Source of the DNA: Tetradesmus obliquus
Lineage: Eukaryota > Chlorophyta > Chlorophyceae > Sphaeropleales > Scenedesmaceae
Direction of reading: 5' to 3'
Assembly: GCA_030272155.1 (NCBI GenBank)
Contig: CP126203.1
Coordinates: 2,170,001 to 2,234,000, forward strand
Length of the DNA stretch: 64,000 nucleotides
Below, piece by piece: positions 22,585-34,448 of the stretch. A model generated the notes under the pieces. That model did no database searches and was not told the DNA's origin. It saw only the letters and a program-made list of their open reading frames with translations. Position numbers and translations under genes: made by a program. Within the stretch, counting starts at the first letter, position 1, and every line of letters begins with the position of its first letter.

Positions 22585-25500
22585 TCAATACAAGCCGCGG
22601 CTGCCCGGCTGCTGCTGCTGCTGGCTGTTGCCTGCCGCACTGCTGCCGCCCAGCGGCCCAAACTGCAGCCCAGCCTCACCTGCAGCAGCAGTCACGCTGC
22701 CGCCACTGCCAGCTACAGGAATATTCGCCTGCTCACGTGGCTGCTGGCTGCTGCTGCTGCTGCCACCTGCAGCGCTGGGCTGCTGGCGGCTGCCAGCTGC
22801 GCCAGCCCTGAAGGCCCTGAAGAAGCCGGAGGGCTCCCTGCTCTCCTCTCCATCGCTGTCGCCATCGCCGCTGCCACGCAGGCCCTGCCGCTCGTGCTCA
22901 GCTGCCTCCTCCTCATCCAGCTCGTACGGCGCCTTGCTGTCCTCGCCTGCTGCTGCTGCTGCTGCAGTCCTGGCTGCTGCCCCATCGGCCTCCTTGTTCA
23001 CCAGCTTGGTGATGAAGTTTGGCACGCTTGGGATGTGCCTCAAGAAACTGCATGAGAGGACAGCGGCGCAGCACGCAGACAGCAGAAAGGCAGCGGCGAG
23101 TTAGTGGCAGAGCAGCAAAAGCAAGCAGGAGCTGCACAGCTGCCTGCCACCCAGTTATGTACCCTGACCTGTCAGCGCTGCAACAATCTGCTGAAATACC
23201 TAGCACGGCAGCCACACAAGCGCACCTGTTGAATGGTGCAGGGCGCTTGCTGTGGCGGCTCGGCTTGGGCGCCTGCGCGCTCATGCGCCACCAGCCATGG
23301 CCCGCAGCGTGGTCCAGGTCTTTGCGCGTGCAGATGCCCACAATGCGGTTCTGCGCATCAACCACAATCAGGTGCCGCAGCCCCAGCAGCACGAACGCCT
23401 GCAGGCAGAGCAGCAACCATCAGTGTGACAGCAAGCATGCCATATTAATGTTGGCAAGGACAGCCTCGTTCAACAAAAGCACGGTACAGCAGCTTAGACT
23501 GCAGGCAGTTGGAAGGGAAGTTCAACAGGACGCATAAGCCACTGCATCATCGCGCAGCATTCTGGTGCAAACACACTGTGATAATCCGGATGCTTCGTGA
23601 TGCGCCCTGCTGCCCACCTGGTGTGCCCGTGAGGCGCTGCAGTCCCGCCGCACTGTGAAAGGGCTGCGGTTCATGTAGGGCCGCATGTCAATGAACAGGC
23701 TGCTCAGGTCCACGCTGCCGTTCTGCAGCTGCAGCGCCTCCAGCGGCGTCGCTGTGGCTGACACGTAGCGGTTGTGCGTGAAGTAGCGCCGGAAGAAGGT
23801 GCGCATCTCAGTCTGCATGCGGCGCAGCGGGCAGCACAGGCACAGACAGGAGCAGCTGTAAGCTAAATGTGCAGCAATGCGCACGCACGGAGTGCTGACT
23901 GCCTTCCAGTCAGATGCAACCTGCTGCCTGGCATCAGCAACGGCATGTGCATGTTTGTCCTTGCCGATGACCAGCTGGAAGTATGCCACATCAAACCAAG
24001 AGCACGCTGTCCATGGCTGCTGCTGTGCCCCTGCACTCACCTCCAGATCAATCTCCTCCTTCTCGTTGTACTCGCGCCCCACAGGCCGGCCGTGCTGGTC
24101 ACAGAAGTGGCGCCGCTGCAGCAGCACCAGCAGCTGGCTGCGCAGAATCACACCCTCCAGCCTGCCGCCCTCACAGCTAGCCACCACACCACCGCCCACA
24201 GCACCAGCAGGCACTGGGCTGCCGCCAGCTGCAGCCGCAGGTGCTGCCCTGACAACAGCAGCAGCAGCTGCTGCTGTCACCTCTCCCATGGCAGCAGCTG
24301 GCACGGGTGGCGCAAGGCCAGGGGACCCCGGCTCGGGTGTAGGGGTGCCTTGCAGCATGCGCTCCTGCATGGCCCCCAGCTGAGCCAGTGACACCAGGCT
24401 GCCGTGTGAGCCAGCAGCGCCGTGGTTCAGGCCGCTACGCACAATAGGCCCAGCATCGCCGCCTTCAGGCGTGAATGCGATGGGGAAGCCGTTGTGTGTG
24501 GTGCTGTGCAGTGCTGCCAGGACGTTTGCCACTGACTCGACTGGCCGGAAGCCCACCACGCCTGTCGCCATGATCATCTCAGCTGTGAGTGTGTGCAGCC
24601 TGCAGGAAGCATCAGCAGAGTGCAGCATCAGGGGCAGAGTCAAGTAGCACCAAGTGTTGCATTATGTGCTGGCACAGCACCCTAATTTCCCTGTCATGAG
24701 CGGATTGCTGCGACCAACCCTCATACAGGTCAGCGCTGAAAGCAGCAAACACAGCAATATATAGATGCATGCAGAGAAGTGCCTGCTTACGGACACAGAC
24801 AGTGCCTGATACGCCTGGCAAAGGCAATTCAGCAGTCAAGACACAGAACACCCTACCCACCTGTGTGGCGCCTCGTCGCGCAGGAAGTACAGGTTGCCGA
24901 TGCGCTCCAGCTCGCTCTCATACACGCCGTCGTGGTGGATGTGGTGCGCCACCCAGTTGGCGACCACCACGCTGAGGATGATGCCAAACATAAACTCAAT
25001 GCCGCGCGTGCCCTCCATCACCAGCACCACCAAAGACACATTGGACCTGCATACACCCAGCAGCAAGTGTGCAGGGCGCAAGTCGACAACCGCAGCAGCC
25101 ACAGCTGTATGCCGCCAAACAGCACCTGCTGCTGCCCCTGAATGTTTGCAAGCCTGTGCTTACATGTTGCGCATTTCCAGCCACTTCCGATGCACAGAAC
25201 GTTTGTGTTTGCAGATGACCTCCATACCTGAACACTCCTGCCAGCACGCTGGATGCTGCCATGACGCCGTACACGCCTGGCTGAATGTTCCAGTGCTGCA
25301 GCCAGTCGCGCAGCGCTGAGCCCCACAGGCCACCCCATGCAGCACCAACCTGCAGCAACAGGCAAAGCAGCAACTGACATCAAGCACCTTTGCTTCCTGC
25401 CTTGCATTTCGCTTAATCATACCTGCATGTGTCCCTGCAGCTGCTGCACCTGTTGCATCTGCTGTGTCAGCTCTGCGCTGGTTGTGAAGTGACCCTTTTA

Positions 25501-28500
25501 GCACGCGCTCACCATGATTGATGGCATGAACAGGCCACCTGGAATGGCGACTCCTGCGCCAACAGACATCAGGATGAGGTAGATCACCACGAACAGCACC
25601 AGGCTGCCCTGTGTGAAGTGCACCACGTAGGCCTCGCCAGGGTTGTGGCCCATGCTGAACAGGTTCACAATGGTGTGGTGGCTGCTGGACAGGAACAGCG
25701 TCGCCAGGTCGTTGTGCTCGCCCTCCTCACACCTGTTGCAAAGCAGCAGTCCTTGCGAGTCACTATCACGCTGACGCCATCATCATGCAGTCAACATGCA
25801 GCAGTGGCACTGAGGTTGTCAACCTGGTGTGTTTCAGCCACCTGGGTTCAACACACTCCTAGACTCCCATTGCAGCAGCAACAAGCACAGAGTTTATTTC
25901 CTTGTCTTGAACCAAGCAATTGCAGCCGCTGGCACTCACAGGAACTTGATGCCGTACTCCTCGCCCCACTCAGGGTTCTTGGGGATGCACTTGCCGGCAG
26001 TCCAGGCAAAGAAGAAGCCGCAGGTTGTGCACATGAACGCCAGGCCGATCACCTCAGCAATGCGCAGCACATGGCGAGTCTTGCTGGCGCGCAGCTTCCA
26101 CAGCCACATGCGCATGCTGTTGAAGGCAGCGCCAAGCAGGCCAGCCACTCCTGCAAGTGGTCAAGCACGCCGGCGTGACAACATTGAAGAGCAGTGCATG
26201 CATAAGCCCAGGAGACAGCAACAGCAGCACACTGGTCCCATGTTCTCATCAACTGTTGAATTCAACTGTTGAACATTTGCCACCAGCAGCCTGACTCCAA
26301 ACACATGCGCCGTCAATAACCAGCACACGGCGTCTGGTGCACGCGCACCTGCATTGATCAGGATGAAGGGCAGCTGCATCAGCCAGTCCCTGTTCTCGTA
26401 GTTGTGCACGCCGGTGAAGGAGATCATGCCGTGAGCAGCATTCTTGCTCAGCGACTGCAGTGTGAAGGTGGCGCACACTGCAGCCAGGAAGCACCGCCAG
26501 CTGGTCTTCCTGCAAGCAGCATATGGTGTGCAACAGCCCACAGTTCACGTCTTGTCCTGCCTGGGTATGCATAAACAAGTAAACATCATATGCATATCAT
26601 CTGCTCCAGCGACTCAGCTGCATGCACAGCAGCTCCAGCCACTGCTGTCTAAGCGCACGTTCTATGCTCTCTTTGCTGCCATGCCAGCTGCACCTCGATG
26701 CCAATTGCCGATACGATACTTGCCTGTTCCAGAAGCTGCAAGCCTCCTCCATGGCAAAGAGCACGCCGCCAATAGGTGCCCCGAAAGCTGCAGAAATGCC
26801 CGCCGCCGTGCCAGCTGACACAAATTCGCGGTGATCTGCACAAAAAACAATGAGGTGTCAGCAGCCATTGGCTTTAACTGCAACATGCTGCACACACAAA
26901 CCCAGCAAGCACATGTGGAATTGATGAGCCACTGGTGATGGCGGTGCTGCTGCTACTGCTGCCGCAGTGGTGTTTGTAGCAAGCACTCCATATGCTGCCG
27001 CGCACCTGAATCACTGACAATGTCGTCCAGAACCTTCATCTTCTCCAGTATCTGCGCCTCGCGCGACTTGGCACGCTTGCCAAAGCAGCTGAGCCAACGA
27101 CCAGAGCGGATGCAGGCTGCAACGGCAGAGGTGGCAAGGCAGCAAATCCGTCAGCAAATGCACTGCTGGCAGCAGCGCAGGTACATCCAGCCTTTACAGC
27201 CAAAGGCAGAGGTACCACAAGCTGCATTGATCCTGCAAGCTGCTGCAGGAGTAGGTTACAACTGTTACTTGTGGGAACAGATTGCTGCCGTCCAGCACAG
27301 CACCATCCTGCAAGCACTGCTTGCTATGCATTGCTCGCAGAAGCTGACATATCAGCCACTCACTGCACTCTGCGTAGGTGATGACCGATGCTAGGCACGC
27401 GCCGATGTGCACCATGGGGCCCTCCGGTCCCATGGGCAGGCCCGCAGACACAGAACAGCAGGTGCCAACAAACTTGGTGATGAGTGTGCGCAAGCGCAGC
27501 AGGTTGGGCACGTGGTTGCCGTTGAGGTACGCCATGACCAGGGTAACGCCAGCACCTGCTGCTTGGGGCGCCCAGTACTGGACCTGCAAGCATCAAGCAG
27601 CAGCACACCTGCTGTAATGCACCGGCACAGAGATTTCTATGGTGCAAGCCAACTTAGGAAAGAGTGTGCTGTAGCACATGCTGGAGTCTTAGCAGGCGCG
27701 CTCTTAAACTGAACTCTTAAGCCCAGTAGGTTTGCAGCTGATGCCATTTCTTCATTGATGCATAACAACACACAGAGCAGCGACATTGTAAGCATGCTAA
27801 GCATGCTCTGGTTCATCGCTGACGCTGCCTTCTTGATTCAGATACTGCGCAGCTGCTGCCGTTGGCCACCCCACCTACCAGTGCTACTGCAAAGGAGACC
27901 AGCAAGCAGCTGTAGGCAGCATGCCACAGGTAGGCAATGAACACCCTGTGCTCGCCCTCCTCGTCAAGCAGCTCTTGCACGAAGCCATTCTTCCACTCAA
28001 ACATAGTTCCCACAGTTGAGGACATCCATACAGCAAAGACGCCAGTCAAGATGCCAGACACCATGGTGATGATGAACTTGGCGAGTGTGTGGCCTGTGTA
28101 CCTGCAGGCAACCACGTGTCCCGGGTCAAAGTATTTTGCAGGCACTTGAACAGGCTGCACACACACCCGCAGGTGCATGCATACACAGCAGTGGCAACAA
28201 CAGCAGCTGCATGTGATGTAAGCTACGTGCTTGGGTGCCTCCAGCACCCAAACAAGCACTGGGATCATCACTACTCCCTCTGATGAGCTCTCAAATGAGC
28301 TTACCCGAACAGGTGGCGCTCCTTCTTGGCTGCTTTCATGCGTTCATAGAAGATTTTGTTCTGCACAGGCTCGTAGTCCAATGACTCCGAGACACGCTGG
28401 TTCGGCGCGTTCTTAGTGCCAAACACCTTGGTCATGATAGTTTCAGTGGAATTCTGAGATTGCTGGGCAGCTGCAGAGCCCCTGAAGGTCACGTTCCGAG

Positions 28501-28540
28501 CCAACAGAGGGCTGTTCCCCCCACCCTCGTCTCTAGCCAT
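22585..28540 (-). CDS. CLC voltage-gated chloride channel/exchanger
   Basis: Fourteen exons: 28540-28305, 28101-27879, 27583-27364, 27116-27006, 26835-26724, 26509-26349, 26150-25940, 25732-25513, 25349-25228, 25046-24861, 24599-24041, 23812-23618, 23398-23226, 23047-22585. They total 3,192 nt (1,063 residues) in frame. CLC motifs in order: [13 protein letters not shown] where GSGIPE is usual, [14 protein letters not shown] with the gating Glu, [20 protein letters not shown] with the proton-path Glu, and [14 protein letters not shown] for GxFxP. After the membrane part come CBS-type segments ([40 protein letters not shown]) split by an Ala-rich insert, and a low-complexity tail. By family it moves chloride or nitrate across an internal membrane, and the second Glu suggests proton exchange. 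Intron 5 uses a GC donor. Confidence 0.92.
26718..26724 (-). other. GC-AG intron donor in CLC intron 5
   Basis: Exon 5 ends AACAG and the intron starts GCAAGT. Joining to GAAGACC at 26509 gives [12 protein letters not shown], which matches the CLC consensus SFWN..LTWR. The only nearby GT donor (GTATCG, four bases on) puts exon 6 out of frame. Confidence 0.85.
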
Positions 28541-30183
28541 GGCTTCGACCTTCCCTGTCGATAAATGCCTTTGTTCTGTTCCTTTAAGGGTCTGGTACAC
28601 GTCCTGCAACTCGATGAGAGCTCAGCCAGCACCAGCAGTGCGCAGGCACCTGCAGCGTATGCTTGGAACGCTTGTCTTTATGCTAAAAAACAATTCTGGA
28701 CCCTAAAGCTCAACGCTTGGAAACCATACATAACACTGGAAACGTGAGAAATGCCATGGATTGACCATGTCTGTCAGTGACAGAATTTTGACCAAATGCT
28801 AACCCCTCTGAAAGCTGCTCAAACTGGCGTCAATGCCATAGCCAGACTTCGCCTTGCACTTTGATGCGATCAGTGTTCAGCAAAGCGGCTGCGGATGGCG
28901 CTGACAATGCTCAGCCTGATTTTTGAGACTGATCGCTAGTGGTTCTGCCATGTGTCACAATATATTGATCAACCGGCAGGCACGCGACATTACAATAAAC
29001 TATTGAAACTACATGACTGATGCTGAACTAATTACGATGCTGCTAGGCACCGGCTGTGGTGTGGTAGTGGTCCAATCCCGCCATGTACGCTCGGCACATG
29101 GTGTTGTGACTGTGCCCGTGTGGCTGCACTGCTGCTGCTGCTGTAGATGCAGCTGAGCTGCAGTGTGCCGCGTTGCAGGCAGAGGGACAGGGTGGGCGTC
29201 AATGTTTGAACATTTTGCTGTGGCTCAGCCACCCTGCAGGCTGCAGGGCCCCTGCCTGTTGGACAGTCCATTTGCTTGCCTGAGTGCCACGCAGATGCGG
29301 CATCTCCGCACATCTGCAGCGAGTAAGGTGCTGCCCTGATAACGTGATCAAGCCCGTGCTATATTGCTCAACAGGAGGTGGAAATCCCAGTAAAGCATAC
29401 GTACATCATCAGCCATTAGGAGCAAGTGCTGTGGAGGTAGCCATTGTCACAAAGCAGATGCTTGCCGCAAGCATGCCAGAGGCTCTGGCAAGCTGTCAGG
29501 TGTGCCGCATCGTCGCACGCGTTTGATGTCAAGGCTTGCAATGCTGTGGGTGACTGTTGTGCAGGGTTAGGTCTGTGCTTGCAATTTGAGTGCAGACACA
29601 GTACAGGCAAGCACAGACAGTCACTGCGTTGCAGCGGCTGGATTTTATGAAAACTGCTGGGTGCGTTCATCCCGCGCCTAGGCACCCAGCAAAAGATCTT
29701 CTCTAGACCACATGGTTCAGATCCTTTGCTGAAACCGTCTGTCAAACCACGCGTGGCGTTGCCACTATGTCTGCACATGGTTGCAACAGCCCAGGGTGCT
29801 CATCTGTACTGCCTCTTACTGCTCAGTGAATCATTGATCACGGCTCATGTGCATGTGGTGCAGAGCACGTGCCAGCCATGGCGATGGGCGGGTCGTGGAC
29901 AATGCTCGAATAGCCTGCCACCTCAACAACTGCACACCATGCAACCGTGTGGTCGAACCCGCGCCGGGGACATGAAAGTTGCGTGAGATTACGACTGTTA
30001 CAAATCCTCCTCCAGATCGGCCACTTTGAAAGCTACTTGGAAGCCTTGATGCATGATATACAGACCTTCAACCGGTATAAACAACCTGCGCATGCGGGCG
30101 CCTTGCTATATTTGCCTTTTCTGCTGTCCAGGCTGGTTGCACAGCTGTACATCTGGCAGCAGTTGTCTTTTCCTGCACGAACC
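28541..30183. other. Divergent intergenic region, CLC / OCT-like
   Basis: 1.6 kb between the CLC start (-) and the transporter start (+), presumably with both promoters. A+T-richer near 28680-29030. No convincing gene. Confidence 0.5.
30076..30082 (+). promoter_or_regulatory. Possible TATA box of OCT-like gene
   Basis: TATAAAC lies 108 bp before the start codon at 30184; a second A+T element, CTATATTT, lies at about 30107. Position fits, but no transcript start is known. Confidence 0.3.
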
Positions 30184-32338
30184 ATGAGCCATTCCGAGGG
30201 CTTTGGGGGCTCGAGATTTGATGCTCCTTTGACATACGATGAGGCGCTTACCAAGCAGATCGGGCAGTTTGGACCTGGGCAATGGCAAGCTGTTCTGTGG
30301 GCCAGTATGTTCTCCATTGCCAATGCTGCAACCTTCTTCTTCTGGACGTTTGCAACAGTCGATCCTGTGTCTGACCATGGCTGGAGCTGCGCCAGTGCAG
30401 CCGATGCTGCATGTGCAGCAGTGTGGCAGCAAAGCACCCCAAACAGGCAGAGCTTCTGCAGCCTGGCAGCTGACCAGTGGCACTGGACCAGCCAAGGTAA
30501 AGCCTGCGCCGCCTGCAACAGCGTGGCTGTCTTTTTAACATCGCTGCTGCTACAAATATGCTGTTGTTCAGCATCTGCACAATGTCATGTGGTGCACGAG
30601 GCAGCAAGATGGCGCCAGCTCAGTGCAGGCGGGCAGCAGCACCCTTCAGCATGGTGTGGCTGGGTGATGTTCTGTAAGCTCACTCGAAGTCGTGAGCACA
30701 GGCTGTGTTGCTGCTTTGTGTAACATTGTGTGGTGTCGCTGCTGTCCTGCAGACAACCTAGTGGCCAAGTTCAGCCTGGTCTGCGGTGATGCCTGGAAGG
30801 TCCAGTTCGCCAACTCGGTAGGTGGACATAGCGCACTGTCCAGCGCAGCAGGACATGTGGGTCTGTTACTAGTTTGTTCTATTTGCCTCTGCTCAGTGTA
30901 TAGCAGTGCTGCATTTTCAACAGCTGTTGGGCACAGCGGGTTGCTCAGGCGCCGTTGCTGCTTGCTACCAGAAGGATTGACACAAGTTGCATGGGCGTGC
31001 AGTTGCGCGCACCTTACCAGCACACCGCCTAAACTTGTAGTGAGCTGCACATCTTTTGCCGCTTCTCTCCACACACTTTCCAGATGACCTTCTTTGGTGC
31101 CTTCCTTGGAGCCGGCGTCTTCCGCTTCCTCTGCGACCGCCTGGGCCGCCGCAACCCGCTCTTCCTGTCCACAGCCCTCATCGCTGTGCCCATGCTCGCC
31201 AGCCTTGCTGCACCCTCCTACTGGGCTATGGCTGGGCTGCGTGCTGTGACCGGCGTGGGTGCTGCGGGGCAGGCGCATTGCATCTTCCTGCTGGCAACAG
31301 AGCCTGTGGGGCCAGACTTCACGTGTGAGTCTGGTGAACTTTAGTGTGAAGTCTGTCTGTCAAATCAAGTGTGGAGTTTGCCTGTACTGCACTGCATCTT
31401 CCTGCTGGCAACGGAGCCTGTTGGGCCGGACTTCAGGTGTGAGTCTGGTTAACTTAAGTGTGAACGCTGACTGTCAAATCAAGTGTGGAGTTTGCCTGTA
31501 CTGCACTGCATCTTCCTGCTGGCAACGGAGCCTGTTGGGCCGGACTTCAGGTGTGAGTCTGGTGAACTTAAGTGTGAACGCTGACTGTCAAATCAAGTGT
31601 GGCTTTTGTCTGTACTGCACTGCATCTTCCTGCTGCCAACGGAGCCCATGGGGCCGGACTTCGGGTGTGAGTCTGGTGAATTTAAGTGTGTGAACGCTGT
31701 CTGTCAAGTTAAGTGTGGCTTCTGTCTGTACTGCACTGCATCTTCCTGCTGGCAACGGAGCCTGTGGGGCCAGACTCCAGGTGTGCATGACACTGGGTAG
31801 CTTGCTTCGCGTACAGTTCAGCAGGTGACGGCTTGCAACGGTTGAGGTAGTTGCACTGCAGTAAGGCGCTGCCAGCAGTGGCAGTGTGGACGTTTGCCAG
31901 GTGCAGTTGCTGCAGGCCTGCACTGGTGGGTGAGCTGGTTCTATTGACCGCTTGACGCTGCACCCTGGCCTGCTGCAATGATTGTTGAGCGCTGCCGTGC
32001 TCATCTGTTTGCTTCTTTTGCTACTTGCACTTGCAGGGGCTTTGCAGGAACCATCACGCTCCTCTTCTTCACGGTAAGCCGCCACCTGAAGCAGAGGATG
32101 TGTACGCATGGTGGCTTGAGCTCAGTTCATCAGCAACAGGCCAGGGCAGCTTGTTGTGTCACTCAAAGCTGCAGTGCGTGCGTGGTCATCAACACAACAC
32201 AACATAATGTCTGTTGTGAGGGTGAATGCTGCTCTGTGCAGTGGGCCAGCCCGCTATGCTGTTCTACACAGCAAAGCTGGTGCGTTACTCTACCGTGTCA
32301 ATGCGCGCCCAACGCCAACATGATGCTATGCGTGCTGC

Positions 32339-32374
<36 letters not shown>

Positions 32375-34448
32375 GCTGCAGTGGGCCAGCCCGTCATGCT
32401 GATCTGCACCGTGGAGTTGCTGCTTCACTGTGCCGCACTTTATTAGTTGCAAGGCACATGATGCTATGTGTGTCGCACTGCTGCTGCTGCTGCTGCAGTG
32501 GGCCAGCCCGCCATGTTGATCTACACCGCGGAGCTGCTGCCCACCAACTGCCGTTCCACCATCATGGGAGTGTGCAGCCAGGCCTCAAGGCTCGGCTCGC
32601 TGGTGGCGCCTTTTCTGCTTATGCTGGGCAACCAGCTGGGCCTGGCAGGACACAGCCAGGTGGGGCCTTGGATGGTTTACACTCTGTAATAACATGTTCA
32701 TCAGCTGTTTGCTGTTTGCAATGCCAAGAAAGGTGACAGTATGGGCCCCAGCCCCCTGTGTGAGGTGGCACTGCAAGAAAGAGCTTGCTGATGGTGCATT
32801 AGGCGCCGTGTGCTGTGGCTGCACTTGTGGCTGCACCCATGGCTCTTTGCACGTCTGCATGGGTTTGCGCATGTTGGTTAGACACATGCAATGGAAGCAG
32901 GTGGGCAACAGATCAGCCGCGTATGTTCACAGTTGCAAAAACAAGGGCACCGCACCATCACGCAGTGCCTGACTGTCTGCCTGTGCATCATGCTGCTGCG
33001 CTGCAGGTGTTCTTTCCGTTCATGGTGTTTGGCTCGCTAACCTGCTGGGCAGGGTGGTCACCATCTTCAAGCTGTTGCTGGGAGTGTTCAGAGCTTGATT
33101 GGTGCTGCTGCGCTGCTGCCGTTGCTGCTGCTGCTGCTGCTGCTGCCGCAACTGCAGGTGTTCTTCCCCTTCATGGTGTTTGGTGGCTGGCCTGCTGGGC
33201 GGGGTGCTCATCTTCTTCATGCTTTTGCTGGGAGCACTCAGAGCCTTTGTTTGTGCTGCGGCGCTGCTGCCGCTGCTGCTGCTGCTGCTGCCAAAACTGC
33301 AGGTGTTCTTCCCCTTCATGGTGTTTGGCTCGCTGGCCATGCTTAGCTGGGTCCTCACCATCTTCATGTTGGGTGGGGTGTCCACAGCCTTCATAAAGGA
33401 TGATTATGAGTGCTGCTGCGCTGCAGGTGTTTTTCCCCTTCATGGTGTTTGGCTCGCTGGCCGTGCTGGGCGGGGTCCTCACCATCTTCATGCCGGAAAC
33501 ACTGGGTGCTGCCATGCCGGAGAACGCAGAGGTGAGGCTCTGTGCTGTGCTGTGCTGTGCTGTGCTGTGCTGTGCTGTGCTGTGCTGTGCTGTGCTGTGC
33601 TGTGCTGTGCTGTGCTGTGCTGTGCTGTGCTGTGCTGTGCTGTTCTCGCCGTGCCAAAGAACAAAGAGGTGGACTTGTGCACTGTGCTGTGCTGTGCTGG
33701 GCGCTGCTATGCCGGAGAATGCAGAGGTGAGCCTGTACGCTGTGCTGTTGCAAAAGAGATTGTGTATTGTAAGCTGCGCTGCCTTGTAAACACACAACAT
33801 AACAACATGACCCTTCTTTACGTCTTTACGCATGATCTGTGCTTTGCAGGACCTGGACGATCTGCTGTCTCCATTCACAGCCAAGCCATGGCGCAGGGGA
33901 TTCCCTACTGCTGCATGACATGATTCGTAACAAACATGAAATAACAACATGACATAAACAATAACACCCTCACGTGTCATCTGCTGTGCGTGCAGGACCT
34001 GGACGATCTGCTGTCGCCATTCACAGCCAAGCCGTGGCGCAGGGGCATCCTGGCCCTCTTCGCCTTCATTTTCAGGACCAAAGCAGCATACGCGTACAAA
34101 ACCTACCAGTGCAGGGAGTGCAGGGCGCACACCTGCACCTGCTTCAACGAAGCACTGCTGGACGCAGCAGCAGCAGCTGCAGCTGGCGAGGCTGCGGGCG
34201 GGGAGGCAGCAGGTGGCATGGGGGAGGTTGAAGATGGGGCTAATGAGTCACAAGATGACTTTGATGATGGGGTAGCAGGCACAGGTGTGAGCGGAAGTGC
34301 AGAGCTGGGCGGTGGCAATGCGTGTGATGATGTATCTGCATCTGCATCTGCAGATGAGGCTGCTGCTGTTGTGCGTGGCACAGCAGGCAGCTCTACCAGC
34401 GCTGCAACCAGCGACGACAGCAGCGGCAAGAGTATTGCTATTGAATAG
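30184..34448 (+). CDS. OCT/SLC22-like MFS transporter, centre missing
   Basis: Recognised exons: 30184-30496, 30753-30817, 31084-31322, 32037-32073, then 32499-32659, 33427-33531, 33996-34448. The first part follows the organic-cation/carnitine transporter pattern: DAPLTYDEALTKQIGQFGPG, DNLVAKFSLVCGDAWK after the large loop, FLGAGVFRFLCDRLGRRNP (MFS signature) and LLATEPVGPDF. The second part has IYTAELLPTNCRSTIMG (TM10-11 loop), MVFGSLAVLGGVLTIFMPET (TM12) and an acidic Ser/Ala-rich tail after a Cys cluster (YQCRECRAHTCTC). Nothing between 32073 and 32499 codes for TM5 to TM9, and the exons on either side are out of phase (phase 0 to phase 1). The gene may be broken, or this part of the locus may be mis-assembled. 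Substrate cannot be inferred. Confidence 0.75.
31270..31790 (+). repeat. Five copies of OCT exon 3 end plus donor
   Basis: The end of exon 3 (codes LLATEPVGPDF, then donor GTGTGAGTC) recurs at about 31270-31329, 31383-31443, 31505-31563, 31615-31673 and 31730-31783, a period of about 110-120 bp. The intron text after each copy (GGTGAACTT.AGTGTGAACGCTG.CTGTC) is also conserved. Confidence 0.9.
32240..32560 (+). repeat. Copies of OCT TM10 exon start
   Basis: The acceptor and first bases of exon 32499 (GCAGTGGGCCAGCCCG) also occur at about 32238 and 32380, each following a CTG run or a TGCT-rich tract and running on into diverged coding-like text. Confidence 0.8.
33001..33530 (+). repeat. Four copies of OCT TM12 exon
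   Basis: GCAGGTGTTCTT.CC followed by CTTCATGGTGTTTGGC appears at 33004, 33155, 33299 and 33424. The first three are 5'-part copies with acceptors; only the last runs to a donor. CTG runs precede copies two and three. A short 3'-part copy with a donor lies at 33690-33727. Confidence 0.88.
33540..33645 (+). repeat. (TGTGC)n pentanucleotide tract
   Basis: About 21 near-perfect TGTGC units in the intron after exon 33427-33531, beginning right behind its donor. Confidence 0.95.
33849..34060 (+). repeat. Two copies of OCT last-exon start
   Basis: Acceptor plus about 55 bp (CAGGACCTGGACGATCTGCT, continuing to AAGCC.TGGCGCAGGGG) occurs at 33847-33900 and 33993-34046. Only the second continues into the long terminal exon. 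Confidence 0.9.
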
